From contig NZ_QKRB01000036.1 of the NCBI RefSeq assembly GCF_003233845.1, positions 222,640 to 286,639 on the forward strand: a stretch of DNA of 64,000 nucleotides. The letters run 5' to 3'. Source of the DNA: Paenibacillus sambharensis. Lineage in GTDB: Bacteria; Bacillota; Bacilli; Paenibacillales; Paenibacillaceae. Below are positions 44,605 through 53,174 of the stretch, in pieces. The stretch's first letter is position 1, and each line of letters opens with the position of its first letter. The translations under genes and the position numbers were made by a program. The notes under the pieces are model-generated. The model saw only the letters and a program-made list of their open reading frames with translations. It was not told the DNA's origin and searched no databases.

Positions 44605-45888
44605 TTAAGTCGTTACCAGTAAATCGCGGGTCTCCTGGGAGATCACATGCTGCATACTGGACTTGATAATATCACAGCCGGCGGCCAGATGCTCCATCGA
44701 GACGGTCAGCGGAGGCATGATCTTCAGCACACGGTCTCCTCTGCCGACTCTTTCAATGATGAGCCCGTTCTCAAAGCAGATCTCCGTCATACGCTTCGCC
44801 CCGGCTTCGTCCGTGAAGCCCGAGACGTCAATGCCCCAGATCAGGCCGAGTCCGCGGATGTCAATAGACGAATGCAGAGGCTTGATTTCTTGATCAAGGA
44901 ACGAGCGCACAAACTCTTCCTTCTGCTTCACCTGGGCTTCCAGGGCGGCTTTGTCCCGAAACTCGAGAGCGGCCTTGGCGGCTACAAAAGCGAGCTGGTT
45001 GCCGCGGAAGGTGCCATTGTGCTCGCCCGGTGTCCAGAGATCCAGTTCGGGCTTCAGCAGCAAGAGGGACATTGGCAGTCCATACCCGCTGATCGACTTC
45101 GACAGGGTAATGAGATCCGGCTCGATCCCCGCGCGTTCGAAGGAGAAGAATTCGCCTGTCCGGCCGCAGCCGACTTGAATCTCGTCGGTAATGAGCAGGA
45201 TATCGTGCCTGCGGCAAAGCTGCTGCAGCCCGCGCAGCCACTGCTCGTCGACGACGTAAACTCCGCCTTCGGCTTGTACCGTTTCAAGCAGGATGGCGGC
45301 CGGCTTGTCGATTCCGGAGTGCGAATCAGTCAGGATATCCTCAATATAGCCGAGCGTATCCATTCCCTCGCGAGCCCCGCTCGGGTGGGGCATGAACGTG
45401 ATTCCGCCTAGCGGAAGCCCTGCCCCTTCCCTCATGGACTTGGAGCTTGTCGCCGACAGGCTGCCGAGTGACATGCCGTGGAAGCCGCCCATGAATGCGA
45501 ATATCCCGGTTCTCTTCTTCGCCTTGCGTGCGAGCTTCAGGGCCGCCTCCACCGCGTTCGTCCCCGTCGGACCGCAGAATTGAAGCTTGTAATTCAGCTT
45601 CTTCGGCTCCAGGACCCGCTCTGAGAAACTCTGGATAAATTCACGCTTGGCCTTTGTGTACATATCCAGACCGTGCATAATCCGGTCGGAGGTCAAGTAA
45701 TCGAGAATCCGGTCCTTGATATAATCATTGTTATGACCGTAATTCAGTGCGCCTGCACCTGCAAAAAAATCAATATATGCCTTTCCATCCTCAGAATATA
45801 ACAGGTCCCCCTTTGCCCGGTCGAATACCATCGGAAAGCTTCTGCAGTAAGATCTTACGTTGGATTCCAGCTTTTCAAAAATGCTCAT
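44605..45888 (-). CDS. ectB: Diaminobutyrate-2-oxoglutarate aminotransferase, EctB-like
   Basis: A 427-residue class III PLP-dependent aminotransferase that makes L-2,4-diaminobutyrate from aspartate semialdehyde and glutamate. The N terminus FEKLESNVRSYCRSFP is typical of EctB/Dat proteins. The cofactor lysine is in LSKSISG (about residue 264), preceded by ITDEIQVGCGRTG with the cofactor-binding Asp. No ectA or ectC partner is present, so ectoine synthesis is unlikely. The position directly upstream of the polymyxin operon on the same strand fits supply of the six Dab units per molecule. I chose the ATG at 45888 because GGGGGA lies 8 bases upstream and the protein then has the family's usual length; the open frame extends 22 codons further. 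The link to polymyxin is inferred from position and substrate. Confidence 0.88.
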   Translation of the reverse strand: MSIFEKLESNVRSYCRSFPMVFDRAKGDLLYSEDGKAYIDFFAGAGALNYGHNNDYIKDRILDYLTSDRIMHGLDMYTKAKREFIQSFSERVLEPKKLNYKLQFCGPTGTNAVEAALKLARKAKKRTGIFAFMGGFHGMSLGSLSATSSKSMREGAGLPLGGITFMPHPSGAREGMDTLGYIEDILTDSHSGIDKPAAILLETVQAEGGVYVVDEQWLRGLQQLCRRHDILLITDEIQVGCGRTGEFFSFERAGIEPDLITLSKSISGYGLPMSLLLLKPELDLWTPGEHNGTFRGNQLAFVAAKAALEFRDKAALEAQVKQKEEFVRSFLDQEIKPLHSSIDIRGLGLIWGIDVSGFTDEAGAKRMTEICFENGLIIERVGRGDRVLKIMPPLTVSMEHLAAGCDIIKSSMQHVISQETRDLLVTT

Positions 45889-46114
45889 GCGCTTCATCCC
45901 CCATCGGAATTGGAATAAGATTGGGTTCATCCGTTCTGAACCTTCTGATGTCATGGAGCAACATATTCTTGGCTGTCATTTGGCGCAATTGTCGATTCCC
46001 GCATGCCAGCTTGCTGGGTAGCCAGTGGACTCGTCTCACGTGCACAGCTTAAATAAAGATAATAAAACCTCCGATTCCATTTGGTAACATAGAAGGAAAC
46101 TAGCCCCATGTAAG

Positions 46115-46158
46115 ATTATATCAAAATTTCATATAATGTATAATAAATCTTTAGTTAA
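46115..46158 (-). promoter_or_regulatory. Possible ectB promoter in AT-rich DNA
   Basis: On the minus strand, TTAACT and TATATG are separated by 17 bases (46130-46158), and a consensus TATAAT lies just downstream (46115-46120). The -35 matches are weak and the implied leader is about 230 bases, so this is tentative. Confidence 0.3.
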
Positions 46159-46431
46159 AATCGACCTATCCAACATAATGTGTTAACATTTTTCTTTAAA
46201 ATAGTGAATATAGAAGAAACACTGGGAATGGTTTGCTGTCAATTGAGGAATTCGACGCGTGTAGACATTCAGGCGGTGTTACGGAAAATTTGGGAGATCT
46301 TCCTCGTACACATTCTCTTCCGATGCTCCGAATCCTTGCGCTTTGCGATAAATTAACATGAACCCGACGAATTTCCGGGAGCCTGCTGGAAACGTGACTG
46401 AATGTGCATGGCCTGGTCGAAAACGATGAGA

Positions 46432-46461
46432 AGCCCACCGCTTCTGAAGAAACGGTGGGCT
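46432..46461 (-). terminator. Hairpin, probable terminator of the GH88-DUF2264 operon
   Basis: AGCCCACCG and CGGTGGGCT form a perfect 9-bp stem around a 12-base loop. The minus-strand tail (TTCTCATCGTTTT) is only moderately T-rich, so termination is likely but not certain. Confidence 0.5.
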
Positions 46462-46514
46462 CCTTGTGCCTCTTACCTACAGCGTTATATGATAAACCAT
46501 ACGATTCCAACCCA

Positions 46515-46640
46515 TTAATTTGGTGAACCCTCGACATAGAAGCAGTCACCATAAATTAGCGAAACAACCCGTCCGGCTGTATAAAATGCTGAAGGACCAT
46601 ATCTCCTACAGCTGTGAAGCCATCCGGTCTATTTTGTCCT
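46515..46640 (-). pseudogene. Remnant of a second GH88 hydrolase gene
   Basis: Directly after the DUF2264 stop codon, three scraps of a GH88 gene follow each other in minus-strand order: KDKIDRMASQL (compare EEKVDRMASQL at the N terminus of the intact gene at 47887-49008), VLQHFIQPDG (compare VLQCFIRPDG in its middle) and VSLIYGDCFYVEG (compare VSLIYGDYYYVEA near its C terminus). DNA similarity to the intact copy is also visible. The scraps are in different frames and the rest of the gene, including the catalytic aspartates, is missing. It is a deletion-scarred duplicate, too diverged to be a very recent copy. Confidence 0.75.
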
Positions 46641-47783
46641 TCAAACAAGAGCCCGATCGATCGGTACTGGCCCGCCGGTCCAAATCCTGCATGAAGACCA
46701 TGGCAAAGGCTCCCCGCTCCAGAACGGATCCTCCTCCGGCAAGCCGAGCGGAAGAAATACCGCCGAACACAGGTACAAACTGCCGGTTGATATATACACT
46801 TCCCCGAGATCGGGCTGATGACCGCAAAATCCAATTTGAAGCCAGCCATTATCATCGAAATTACCGGGAACCTCCATCATCCTGCGAATCACTTTGCCAA
46901 GCGCGCACCTCACCTGAGCGGGATGTATATGATCGGCCAGCCGATGCTGCAGTGCCATCTGGGCTAGATGCTGGAAGGCGCCGAAACGGTACGTAATAGA
47001 ACGGCCATAGGCAGGAAAAGCGCCTTCAGGAGAAATTAGCTTCTCCTGAATATCTCCGTATCGCACTGCTCTTCTAAGAATCGGCTCACGGAGAGCCGTC
47101 CAATCTGGTTCCAGGTCCCCTACGGTCTCTATAATATCCACCAGCATCGGTTGAATGACGTAGCTGTTATAATAATCGGCGTGATATTCTGGTCCGTCCG
47201 AGTACATGCCATCTCCCAGGTACCACTGATCATGCTGCTTTAAAGCGAAGTCTACCCGCATGCGGTCCCATGCGGCTCCCATCTTGAACAAAGCCGACTC
47301 AATCATCGCACCAAATAAGAGCCAGTTGGAGAAAAAAGGCTTCCTGGTTCTGGTCTGTTCAAGTGCGCGTACGACATGTTGCTGAACCGGCTCATCCAGC
47401 TTTCCCCACAGCTCGTTGGGGGCTCTTAAAATCGCGTGAGCCAGAAATGCCGCATCAACGATAGGCTGATGGCCATCTGTGAAATTACAATAATCAGGGG
47501 AGTCCGGATCGACTATCGATTCAATCGTCTTTCGAGCAAGTGACGCATAATGCGCTCTTGTCCGCTCCTCTTCCGAGTCCTGTGCCTGCCCCTCCAGCCA
47601 GGGGGCCACCCCCATCAAGGACCTACCGACCGCTTCAAGATAGGTATACGATGGCCTGTCCTCCAATTTCCCATGAACGGGCATATTCGCTTTTAATTGT
47701 CTGCGTGAGCATGACTCCAGCACTGGTGATACGATTTGCAGCATCGTATCGATCCAATATTGACGATCCGCTTTTCCTTCCAT
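46641..47783 (-). CDS. DUF2264 domain protein, probable carbohydrate-active enzyme
   Basis: A 380-residue protein of the DUF2264 family, usually found in polysaccharide-use loci of soil Bacillales. Recognisable segments are YLEAVGRSLMG near the N terminus, the FFSNWLLFGAMIE helix, YSDGPEYHADYYNSYV in the middle, and the C-terminal LPLGLPEEDPFWS with a final tryptophan-rich tail. The helix-rich pattern fits an (alpha/alpha) toroid, but the reaction is not established. There is no signal peptide, so it is cytoplasmic. I chose the ATG at 47783, with AGGAGAG 7 bases upstream; the open frame extends 12 codons further. It lies about 100 bases downstream of the GH88 gene on the same strand and is probably co-transcribed with it, so both may act on imported uronate-containing oligosaccharides. 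Confidence 0.75.
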   Translation of the reverse strand: MEGKADRQYWIDTMLQIVSPVLESCSRRQLKANMPVHGKLEDRPSYTYLEAVGRSLMGVAPWLEGQAQDSEEERTRAHYASLARKTIESIVDPDSPDYCNFTDGHQPIVDAAFLAHAILRAPNELWGKLDEPVQQHVVRALEQTRTRKPFFSNWLLFGAMIESALFKMGAAWDRMRVDFALKQHDQWYLGDGMYSDGPEYHADYYNSYVIQPMLVDIIETVGDLEPDWTALREPILRRAVRYGDIQEKLISPEGAFPAYGRSITYRFGAFQHLAQMALQHRLADHIHPAQVRCALGKVIRRMMEVPGNFDDNGWLQIGFCGHQPDLGEVYISTGSLYLCSAVFLPLGLPEEDPFWSGEPLPWSSCRIWTGGPVPIDRALV

Positions 47784-47886
47784 CCCTGATCTCTCCTTTT
47801 GCAAAACAAAGCACAGCACTGGGATATACCAGCGCTGTACGTTGTCTACTGGTTACTTCGCTCGAAACTTTAACGACACTCTATTT

Positions 47887-49008
47887 CTAATATACTTTAC
47901 GCTTCCAGCCTTTCAATTTGGCGAGAGCTTCTACATAGTAGTAATCCCCATAGATCAGCGAGACGTTCACATTCGCGTTGGCCGGCTTATGACTGGTACC
48001 GCCAAGCAGAATACCCTCATGGTCCGGCATATCCCAAGTGCCGTACTGCTCCGTCAGTGCCTCGTGGATTCTGCACGCGCTCCGGTAGTACAAGGAAGAC
48101 TCCTCCTGAGGGACCAGCTCTGCAAGCTCCAGCAGCCCTGAGGCCGCAATCGCCGCGGCTGAAGTATCTCGCGGCTCACCTTCCTGGTTCGGAACACGGA
48201 AGTCCCAGTACGGAACATGATCTTCAGGCAATGAGGCAAGGAAATAATGGGCTACCCTCTTGGATGCATCCAGGTATCGAATGTCTTTCGTATACCGGTA
48301 GGTATTGGCCATTCCGTAAAGTGCCCACGACTGCCCGCGGCTCCAAGCTGATTCCGGCCCATAACCTTGCCCGCCTATCGACTCCACCATTTCTCCAGTT
48401 TCGGGATTGAAATTGACGATATGATTGCATGAACCGTCCGGACGGATAAAACACTGCAGCACCGTATCGGCATGCTTCATCGCAATATGCTTATACCGGG
48501 GGTCCTTGGTTTCCTCCGAAGCCCAGAACAGCAGGGACAAATTCATGGAGCAATCTACAATGGCCCACCCGGATAAGTTATCATTCCAGGCACGGATATA
48601 ATTCCCCACAGGGTTAAATCGGCCGGCCAAGTAATTAGCGGCGGCAATTCCGCGGCGCTGAGCCTCTTTGTCTCCTGTAATCCAATATTTCATAACCGCC
48701 GTATTCAGAAATTGAAAGCCCACGTCATGATCTAATTTAAGGCTCGTATTCATGACCGCTTCTATCGTTTCATCCCATTTCCAAGCGAGCTCCCGCAGAT
48801 GGGCTTTTCCATTTATATCGTACATCAGCCACAGAATGCCCGGCCAGAAGCCCGAGGTCCACCATCCAGCTGGATTATCGTCGTATTTACCGTCTGCTCC
48901 TGCTGCGTGGGGACAACGGTCACCCAGTTGTGAAGCCATTCGGTCAACCTTCTCCTCAAGCTTGCTCCATACTTCAGTAAAATACGTCGTGTTCGTTTCC
49001 GTTACCAT
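47887..49008 (-). CDS. GH88 unsaturated glucuronyl hydrolase
   Basis: This 373-residue protein matches family GH88, which hydrates and thereby releases the unsaturated uronic acid left at the end of oligosaccharides by polysaccharide lyases. Supporting features are WWTSGFWPGILW near residue 50, DHDVGFQFLN with the conserved aspartate region at 93-95, DCSMNL with the second catalytic aspartate near 152, and SAWSRGQSWALYG. Length matches the roughly 377 residues of the Bacillus sp. GL1 enzyme. No signal peptide is seen, as expected for this cytoplasmic enzyme. The start is ATG with AAGGGGTGG upstream. It is divergent from an AraC regulator, and the intergenic region has a promoter-like pair and a 17-bp tandem repeat. 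The lyase and transporter that should feed it are not in the window. Confidence 0.9.
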   Translation of the reverse strand: MVTETNTTYFTEVWSKLEEKVDRMASQLGDRCPHAAGADGKYDDNPAGWWTSGFWPGILWLMYDINGKAHLRELAWKWDETIEAVMNTSLKLDHDVGFQFLNTAVMKYWITGDKEAQRRGIAAANYLAGRFNPVGNYIRAWNDNLSGWAIVDCSMNLSLLFWASEETKDPRYKHIAMKHADTVLQCFIRPDGSCNHIVNFNPETGEMVESIGGQGYGPESAWSRGQSWALYGMANTYRYTKDIRYLDASKRVAHYFLASLPEDHVPYWDFRVPNQEGEPRDTSAAAIAASGLLELAELVPQEESSLYYRSACRIHEALTEQYGTWDMPDHEGILLGGTSHKPANANVNVSLIYGDYYYVEALAKLKGWKRKVY

Positions 49009-49024
49009 TTCTTTTCCACCCCTT

Positions 49025-49058
49025 ATTAGATGATGTAATCAATTAGATGATGTAATCA
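49025..49058. repeat. Perfect 17-bp tandem direct repeat, candidate operator
   Basis: ATTAGATGATGTAATCA occurs twice without a gap (49025-49041 and 49042-49058), starting 16 bases upstream of the GH88 ribosome-site region. AraC-family proteins commonly bind direct repeats, and an AraC gene is divergent from here. A slippage duplication is the alternative. Confidence 0.5.
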
Positions 49059-49126
49059 AACCAAGCATGATCGATCAGCATGGATCGGCCGCTCCTGTCC
49101 AGGTAAGGGCTTACATTATTTCATTA

Positions 49127-49155
49127 ATTATAGGCTCCCATGATGCGGCAAGTAA
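49127..49155 (-). promoter_or_regulatory. Candidate promoter of the GH88-DUF2264 operon
   Basis: On the minus strand, TTACTT (49150-49155) and a consensus TATAAT (49127-49132) are 17 bases apart. The poor -35 fits a promoter that needs an activator. The implied start lies about 110 bases upstream of the GH88 start codon, with the tandem repeat inside the leader. Confidence 0.45.
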
Positions 49156-49243
49156 ATAAACGATAATAGCAATTTACTGATCTTATATGCTTTTTGAGAT
49201 ATAATAATTGACATCCACCGCGATATTGAAAAGGAGGAGTTTC

Positions 49244-50035
49244 ATGCTTCAAATTATCCAAGGGGGCTACAATTTTACGCATCCGGATGGCGTTACGATC
49301 GATCGTCCAAATGGGATCGAACACTATGCTTTTGTGCTTTTCAAGAGCAAGACAAATGTGATCATCAACAACCAGTCTTATGTCGTCGACAGAAACTCCT
49401 ATATTCTGATTCGCCCCTCCACCAGTTATCTTTATTGCGACCTGGAGAAGCCCTTCATCAACGACTGGTTCCATTGTAATGGCGATGAGGATCTGGCAGA
49501 TTTACTATCGCATCTAGATATCCCGGTCGATACGCCAATGAGAGCAGTGGACCCGCTTCACTTGTCCAAATACATATTCGATTTGCATCATATTAATTTT
49601 CAGGGAGGACCGCTGTGCGAGCAAATTATTGACGCTGATTTAAAGTCATTTTTCCTTAAGCTAAGCAATATGCAGCAGCAAAGAGCCGCACTTCCCGAGT
49701 TATCCAACCGTTACCTTTCCGAGTTCAGCGAACTTCGCAATCAGATCTATCTCACCCCACAAATTCAGCAATCCGTAGACTCGCTTGCTGCACAATTAAA
49801 TTTGAGCAAGTCGTATTTCCAACACATCTATAAAGATTTATTTGGATGCCCCGTGACTGTGGACATTATCAAAAGCAGACTGGAATATGCCAAATTTCTT
49901 TTAGACAGCAGTCTATTATCCGTAGCCGCTGTCTCCAAAATGTGCGGCTACGCAAATGAATCTCATTTCATGCGTCAATTTAAGAAATACGTAGGTGTAA
50001 CCCCCAGTCAATATAAATCGAGGCAGCACCCGTAA
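49244..50035 (+). CDS. AraC-family transcriptional regulator
   Basis: A 263-residue regulator with an N-terminal cupin-like sensing domain (residues 1 to about 150) and a C-terminal pair of helix-turn-helix motifs: SVDSLAAQLNLSKSYFQ in the first and VAAVSKMCGYANESHFMRQFKK in two parts in the second, ending VGVTPSQYK. Such proteins usually sense a sugar and activate neighbouring catabolic genes. I chose the ATG at 49244, with AAAGGAGGAG 5 bases upstream; the open frame begins 12 codons earlier. A TATAAT hexamer at 49200-49205 is probably its -10 box. The divergent GH88-DUF2264 operon is the likely target. The ligand is unknown, perhaps an unsaturated uronate oligosaccharide. Confidence 0.9.
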   Translation: MLQIIQGGYNFTHPDGVTIDRPNGIEHYAFVLFKSKTNVIINNQSYVVDRNSYILIRPSTSYLYCDLEKPFINDWFHCNGDEDLADLLSHLDIPVDTPMRAVDPLHLSKYIFDLHHINFQGGPLCEQIIDADLKSFFLKLSNMQQQRAALPELSNRYLSEFSELRNQIYLTPQIQQSVDSLAAQLNLSKSYFQHIYKDLFGCPVTVDIIKSRLEYAKFLLDSSLLSVAAVSKMCGYANESHFMRQFKKYVGVTPSQYKSRQHP

Positions 50036-50125
50036 TTATACGAAGATCTGACAAATGAAGCTTCTAAGCGTATATCTAACCTGATTTTGGAGACTGACAA
50101 CGCGGTTTCACCCCCAAATATAATA

Positions 50126-50151
50126 AGCCCCGATGATATCTCATCGGGACT
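50126..50151. terminator. Bidirectional terminator between araC-type gene and azoR
   Basis: CCCGATGA and TCATCGGG form an 8-bp stem around a 4-base loop, between two convergent genes. The minus-strand side is followed by CTTATTATATTT, serving azoR; the plus-strand side has a weaker T-rich tail. Confidence 0.7.
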
Positions 50152-50189
50152 TACTTGCTTGATGCCTGCTTATTTCAAAATTGATGTAG

Positions 50190-50825
50190 CTAAAAAGTAT
50201 GTGCTACATCTTTTGCAAGAGCAATTGCATTTTCTTTGATTTCCTGTGCTTTATCAGACATAGCGTTGTGTCCTTCCACAAAGACTCCATCGAAAGACGG
50301 CACACCAAAAAATCTCATCATAATACCAAGGTAACGATGCCCCATTTCCATTTCTGCTGCGGGGCCTTCAGAATAAATACCACCGCGCGCTTGGATATGT
50401 AAGGCTTTCTTGTCGGTTAATAATCCTACTGGTCCTTGCTCTGTGTATTTAAATGATTTACCTGCAACTGATACGGAGTCTAGATATGCTTTCATGACCG
50501 GAGGGAAAGAGAAATTCCAGAGCGGTGTAACAAAAACATACTTGTCAGCTGTGACAAATTGGTCACTTAATTCCCCAAGACGACCCACTTTCGCTTTCTC
50601 TTGTTCGGATAGCTCTTCAAAACCTGAACCTGATTGAAGCTTTCCCCATCCACTAAAAATGTCTGCATCAATTTGTGGAATATTTTCTTTATATAAGTCA
50701 ATATGGATCACTTCGTCACTTGGATTTACTTGTTTATAAGTATCGATAAAAGCCTTACCTACCGCCATACTATAAGACTGAGTATCATCATGTGGATGTG
50801 CTGTAATATATAATACTTTTGCCAT
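50190..50825 (-). CDS. azoR: FMN-dependent NADH-azoreductase
   Basis: A 211-residue flavodoxin-fold oxidoreductase of the AzoR family, which reduces azo dyes and quinones with NADH through FMN and protects against quinone and thiol stress. Seen in the sequence: the N-terminal strand [16 protein letters not shown] with the phosphate-binding loop, the FMN-binding [19 protein letters not shown] near residue 100, and QARGGIYS near 147. Length is typical. The ribosome site (GAAGGG) is rather far from the ATG. The gene is a single unit between two terminators, and a palindrome upstream (50904-50936) suggests control by a redox-sensing repressor, which is not in the window. It appears unconnected to the neighbouring operons. 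Confidence 0.92.
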   Translation of the reverse strand: MAKVLYITAHPHDDTQSYSMAVGKAFIDTYKQVNPSDEVIHIDLYKENIPQIDADIFSGWGKLQSGSGFEELSEQEKAKVGRLGELSDQFVTADKYVFVTPLWNFSFPPVMKAYLDSVSVAGKSFKYTEQGPVGLLTDKKALHIQARGGIYSEGPAAEMEMGHRYLGIMMRFFGVPSFDGVFVEGHNAMSDKAQEIKENAIALAKDVAHTF

Positions 50826-50903
50826 TATTTGTTTATTTCCCTTCTGTTATCAAGTCATATTACTCTCTTATTATGAACAATAAGACTGGTTTTAATGCTC
50901 ATC

Positions 50904-50936
50904 CGCACAGTAAATTTTGTATAGATTTACTGCGTG
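50904..50936. promoter_or_regulatory. Palindrome upstream of azoR, candidate operator
   Basis: CAGTAAAT (50908-50915) and ATTTACTG (50925-50932) form a perfect 8-bp inverted repeat around a 9-base spacer, with GC-rich flanks that also partly pair. It lies 80-110 bases upstream of the azoR start. Two-fold spaced sites of this size suit dimeric repressors such as MarR or HxlR types; which one is unknown. Confidence 0.4.
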
Positions 50937-50996
50937 CAAGCACAAGAAATTTAGGCGACCGCCAGTGGTTTAATGCATCAACAAGCGAATTCATAT

Positions 50997-51045
50997 AAAA
51001 AAAGCCGAGTGAAATCAGGAACGAATTCCTGAAATCAACTCGACT
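50997..51045 (-). terminator. Rho-independent terminator of glmS
   Basis: On the minus strand a long imperfect stem (AAGTCGAGTTGATTTCAGGA paired with a matching strand) ends in a run of seven T. It lies about 90 bases past the glmS stop codon. Confidence 0.85.
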
Positions 51046-51137
51046 TGTAGTCATACTTTATAAGCTTTGTGCAGGGTTATAATAAGCAGGAAGCGGGGGT
51101 TTATTAGCTGTTAACAAATCGCTCTGAACCCCTGTTC

Positions 51138-52970
51138 CTACTCAACCGTAACGCTCTTCGCCAGGTTACGCGGCTTGTCGACGTCATGGCCGAGTGCAAG
51201 AGATGCGTAGTAGGAGATCAGCTGCAGCGGTACAACCGACAGGGCCGGTGTCAGCAGCGGCAGCGTGTTCGGAATGGCGAACAGCTCGTCAACGGACTTG
51301 CCTACTTCGAGCTGGTTGTTCTGGTTAGTTACACCCAGCACATAAGCTCCGCGGGCCGTTACTTCCTTGATATTGCTCAGCGTCTTCTCGTAGAGATCCT
51401 CCTGCGTTACCAGTGCGATAACCGGTGTGCCTTCTTCGATCAGAGCCAGCGTGCCATGCTTCAGCTCGCCTGCCGCATAAGCCTCGGAGTGGATATAAGA
51501 AATCTCCTTCAGCTTGAGCGAGCCTTCCTGCGCAACGCCCCAGTCCAGGCCGCGGCCGATGAAGAACAGGCTGCTGTGCTTCGCCATCGATTCGGCGATT
51601 TTCTTCAATACTTCAGACTGCTCCAGAATCAGCTCAACCTGCTCTGGAAGCTCGTTCATTGCACCCAGCACACCCGCAATGAACTCTTCATCACGTGTGC
51701 CAATCGTCTGTGCCAGATACAGGCCCAGCAGATAGAATGCCACAAGCTGTGACGTGTATGCTTTCGTGGACGCAACCGCGATTTCCGGTCCAGCCCAGGT
51801 TGTAATAACATCATCCGCTTCGCGGGCTACCGAGCTGCCCACTACGTTCGTGATTGCAAGCACGCGAGCTCCGCAGCGCTTAGCTTCACGCAGTGCCGCA
51901 AGCGTATCGGCGGTTTCACCCGATTGGCTGACTACGATAACCAGCGTGTCCGGCGTGATGATCGGGTTGCGGTAACGGTACTCCGAAGCGACATCCGTCT
52001 CCACCGGAATGCGAGCCAGCGACTCGATAACCGTCTTGCCGATCAGGCCGGCATGGTAGGCCGTCCCGCAGGCAACGATATGCACACGGTTGATCCCCTT
52101 GATCTGCTCGTGTGTCATGCCGATTTCTGGCAGCACAACCTTCCGGGAATCATCCGAAATACGGCCGCGCATCGTGTCACGGTAAGCCTTTGGCTGCTCA
52201 TGAATTTCCTTCAGCATAAAGTGGTCAAAACCGGACTTTTCCGCGGTAATCAGATCCCAATCGACACGGAATATTTCCTTGGAAATAATTTCGCCTTCAG
52301 TCGTCATCAGCTCGACACCACCGCGTGTCAGAATGGCCATTTCGCCGTCGTTCAGGATATACACATCACGTGTATGCTCCAGAATGGCCGGAATGTCGGA
52401 GCCGATGAAGTTCTCGCCTTCTCCGATACCAATAACGAGCGGGCTGGCAAAACGAACAGCAACCAGACGATCAGGTTCGTATTCGGTCAGCACGCCAAGC
52501 GCAAATGCGCCGCGCATACGTTTCACCGCACGCTGAACGGCTTTGACGATGTCACCGTCGTATTCGGAAGCAACCAGATGAGAGATGACCTCTGTATCCG
52601 TCTCGGATACAAACTTGTGTCCGTCCATCATCAGCTCTTCCTTAAGCTCCAGGTAGTTCTCTACGATACCGTTGTGAACAACGGAGAACTTGAAGGAATT
52701 GTCCGTGTGGGGATGAGAGTTCTCATCCGACGGCTTGCCGTGTGTCGCCCAGCGTGTGTGCCCGATCCCTACAGAGCCTTCGAGCGGTGCACCTGTCAGC
52801 TTCTCCTCGAGAACCGCAAGACGGCCCTTCGACTTCTTCACAACCAGTCCCTGTTCCGTAAATACAGCAATACCTGCCGAATCATAGCCTCGGTACTCCA
52901 GCTTCTTCAGACCTTCGATCAAGATGCTCTGTGAATCTCTCTTACCAATATAGCCAACTATTCCGCACAT
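51138..52970 (-). CDS. glmS: Glutamine-fructose-6-phosphate aminotransferase GlmS
   Basis: This 610-residue enzyme converts fructose 6-phosphate and glutamine to glucosamine 6-phosphate, the first committed step to peptidoglycan precursors. The start is the ATG of MCGIVGYIG, because Cys2 becomes the N-terminal nucleophile of the glutaminase domain; the open frame extends 22 codons further but those residues would block it. The glutaminase domain has RWATHG and SHPHTDN; two SIS sugar-isomerase domains follow, with SQSGETADT and a C-terminal KPRNLAKSVTVE. The long leader contains a glmS ribozyme, so expression should fall when glucosamine 6-phosphate is plentiful. It lies downstream of glmM but is separated by a terminator and has its own promoter. 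Confidence 0.98.
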   Translation of the reverse strand: MCGIVGYIGKRDSQSILIEGLKKLEYRGYDSAGIAVFTEQGLVVKKSKGRLAVLEEKLTGAPLEGSVGIGHTRWATHGKPSDENSHPHTDNSFKFSVVHNGIVENYLELKEELMMDGHKFVSETDTEVISHLVASEYDGDIVKAVQRAVKRMRGAFALGVLTEYEPDRLVAVRFASPLVIGIGEGENFIGSDIPAILEHTRDVYILNDGEMAILTRGGVELMTTEGEIISKEIFRVDWDLITAEKSGFDHFMLKEIHEQPKAYRDTMRGRISDDSRKVVLPEIGMTHEQIKGINRVHIVACGTAYHAGLIGKTVIESLARIPVETDVASEYRYRNPIITPDTLVIVVSQSGETADTLAALREAKRCGARVLAITNVVGSSVAREADDVITTWAGPEIAVASTKAYTSQLVAFYLLGLYLAQTIGTRDEEFIAGVLGAMNELPEQVELILEQSEVLKKIAESMAKHSSLFFIGRGLDWGVAQEGSLKLKEISYIHSEAYAAGELKHGTLALIEEGTPVIALVTQEDLYEKTLSNIKEVTARGAYVLGVTNQNNQLEVGKSVDELFAIPNTLPLLTPALSVVPLQLISYYASLALGHDVDKPRNLAKSVTVE

Positions 52971-53174
52971 GTTTAATAGACCTCCGCTTGTTCGGTTTTT
53001 TTGTGTGAACATACCGAAGTCCCGGATACCGTGCATAGCTGCTTAAGACATACATTCAATTGTTATTTCCCGAACGTGTTCCGGTGCGCAACAACCAGCT
53101 GTCCTAACCATGCTCCACGGCAGCGGGGACATTCGAGAAATGCATATAATTTAACGATTCCGTATCGTAACTTA

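Larger units (their letters stand above)
45889..46514. other. Gene-free region upstream of ectB
   Basis: About 625 bases without a credible gene. The part at 46060-46200 is very AT-rich and probably carries the ectB promoter. The part at 46200-46430 shows nothing I recognise. A strong hairpin follows at 46432-46461. A 118-codon minus-strand frame here runs into the GH88 remnant and has no family resemblance. Confidence 0.5.

Noticed and set aside
46196..46552. 118-codon minus-strand frame upstream of ectB
   Set aside because: It begins inside the GH88 remnant, has low-complexity Ser/Arg composition and no ribosome site.
46520..46996. 158-codon plus-strand frame
   Set aside because: It is antisense to the 3' end of the DUF2264 gene and the GH88 remnant, with no start signal.
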